DNA from: Dichotomicrobium thermohalophilum
GTDB taxonomy: Bacteria; Pseudomonadota; Alphaproteobacteria; Rhizobiales; Rhodomicrobiaceae
DNA: 64,000 nucleotides
NCBI RefSeq assembly: GCF_003550175.1
Contig: NZ_QXDF01000002.1
Location: 298,244-362,243, forward strand
Direction: 5' to 3'
The position numbers and the translations under genes are program-made. Of this stretch, positions 63,989 through 64,000 are shown one piece after another. Position 1 is the stretch's first letter. Each line of letters opens with the position of its first letter. The notes beneath the pieces are model-generated. The model saw only the letters and a list, made by a program, of their open reading frames with translations, did no database searches and had not been told where the DNA came from.

Positions 63989-64000
63989 CGTTCCTGACCG

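Overview
The window reads as high-GC chromosomal DNA of an alphaproteobacterium, most likely in the Hyphomicrobiales (Rhizobiales) and probably a moderate halophile. The taxonomic hints are the order topA-rnr-DUF983-NUDIX-rpmG, an EipB/DUF1849 envelope protein, the alphaproteobacterial cell-cycle set DivK, CpdR, RcdA and TrcR, and promoters resembling EcfG and CtrA sites. The salt hint is a fused glycine/sarcosine-dimethylglycine methyltransferase that would make glycine betaine from glycine. I cannot name the species. I see no prophage, CRISPR array or intact insertion sequence.

Layout. 1-5.2 kb: end of a division/cell-wall cluster (murD-ftsW-murG-murC-murB) that stops without ddl-ftsQAZ. 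5.4-12.5 kb: topA, rnr, DUF983, NUDIX, rpmG. 13.2-18 kb: divK with an unusual N-terminal extension, DUF3572, eipB, then ridA-GDPD-acetyltransferase-HIT. 18-22 kb: hflK-hflC-DUF2065-Deg membrane quality-control operon. 22-23 kb: a gene-poor kilobase. 23-28 kb: the stress operon prkA-yeaH-spoVR and tRNA-Val. 28-35.8 kb: an HxlR-type regulator, cpdR, yjbQ, a CoA-transferase, DUF2254, a cysteine-rich exported protein, an HdeD-like protein and a PHA depolymerase. 35.8-40.8 kb: orphan pstB, the betaine synthase, then yciE and a DJ-1/PfpI gene driven by back-to-back EcfG-like promoters.

40.8-46.2 kb holds the most unusual locus: two acidic tandem-repeat proteins directly upstream of a type I secretion ABC exporter and its HlyD-type adaptor. 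The repeats carry a curlin-like Q-x-G-x2-N spacing plus an invariant D-x-D-x-N-x-N motif instead of RTX nonapeptides. I infer a type I-secreted repeat fibre or matrix system. A CtrA-like box lies in its AT-rich upstream region, and a FixJ-like regulator with a partly degenerate receiver is encoded next to it.

49.5-58.5 kb: the complete cbb3 oxidase locus ccoNOQP-ccoGHIS, bracketed by two perfect TTGAT-N4-ATCAA (FNR/FixK) boxes, one before ccoN and one before the convergent DUF2189 gene. 58.6-63.8 kb: rcdA, a probable antisense-orientation small RNA with three CCUCC motifs and a perfect CtrA box, a quinone oxidoreductase, trcR, rpmE and an ABC exporter. The right edge has a strong 11-bp stem of unknown function.

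Three regulatory themes recur: CtrA pathway genes and CtrA-type boxes, general stress (EcfG-type) promoters, and low-oxygen (FNR/FixK) control of respiration.
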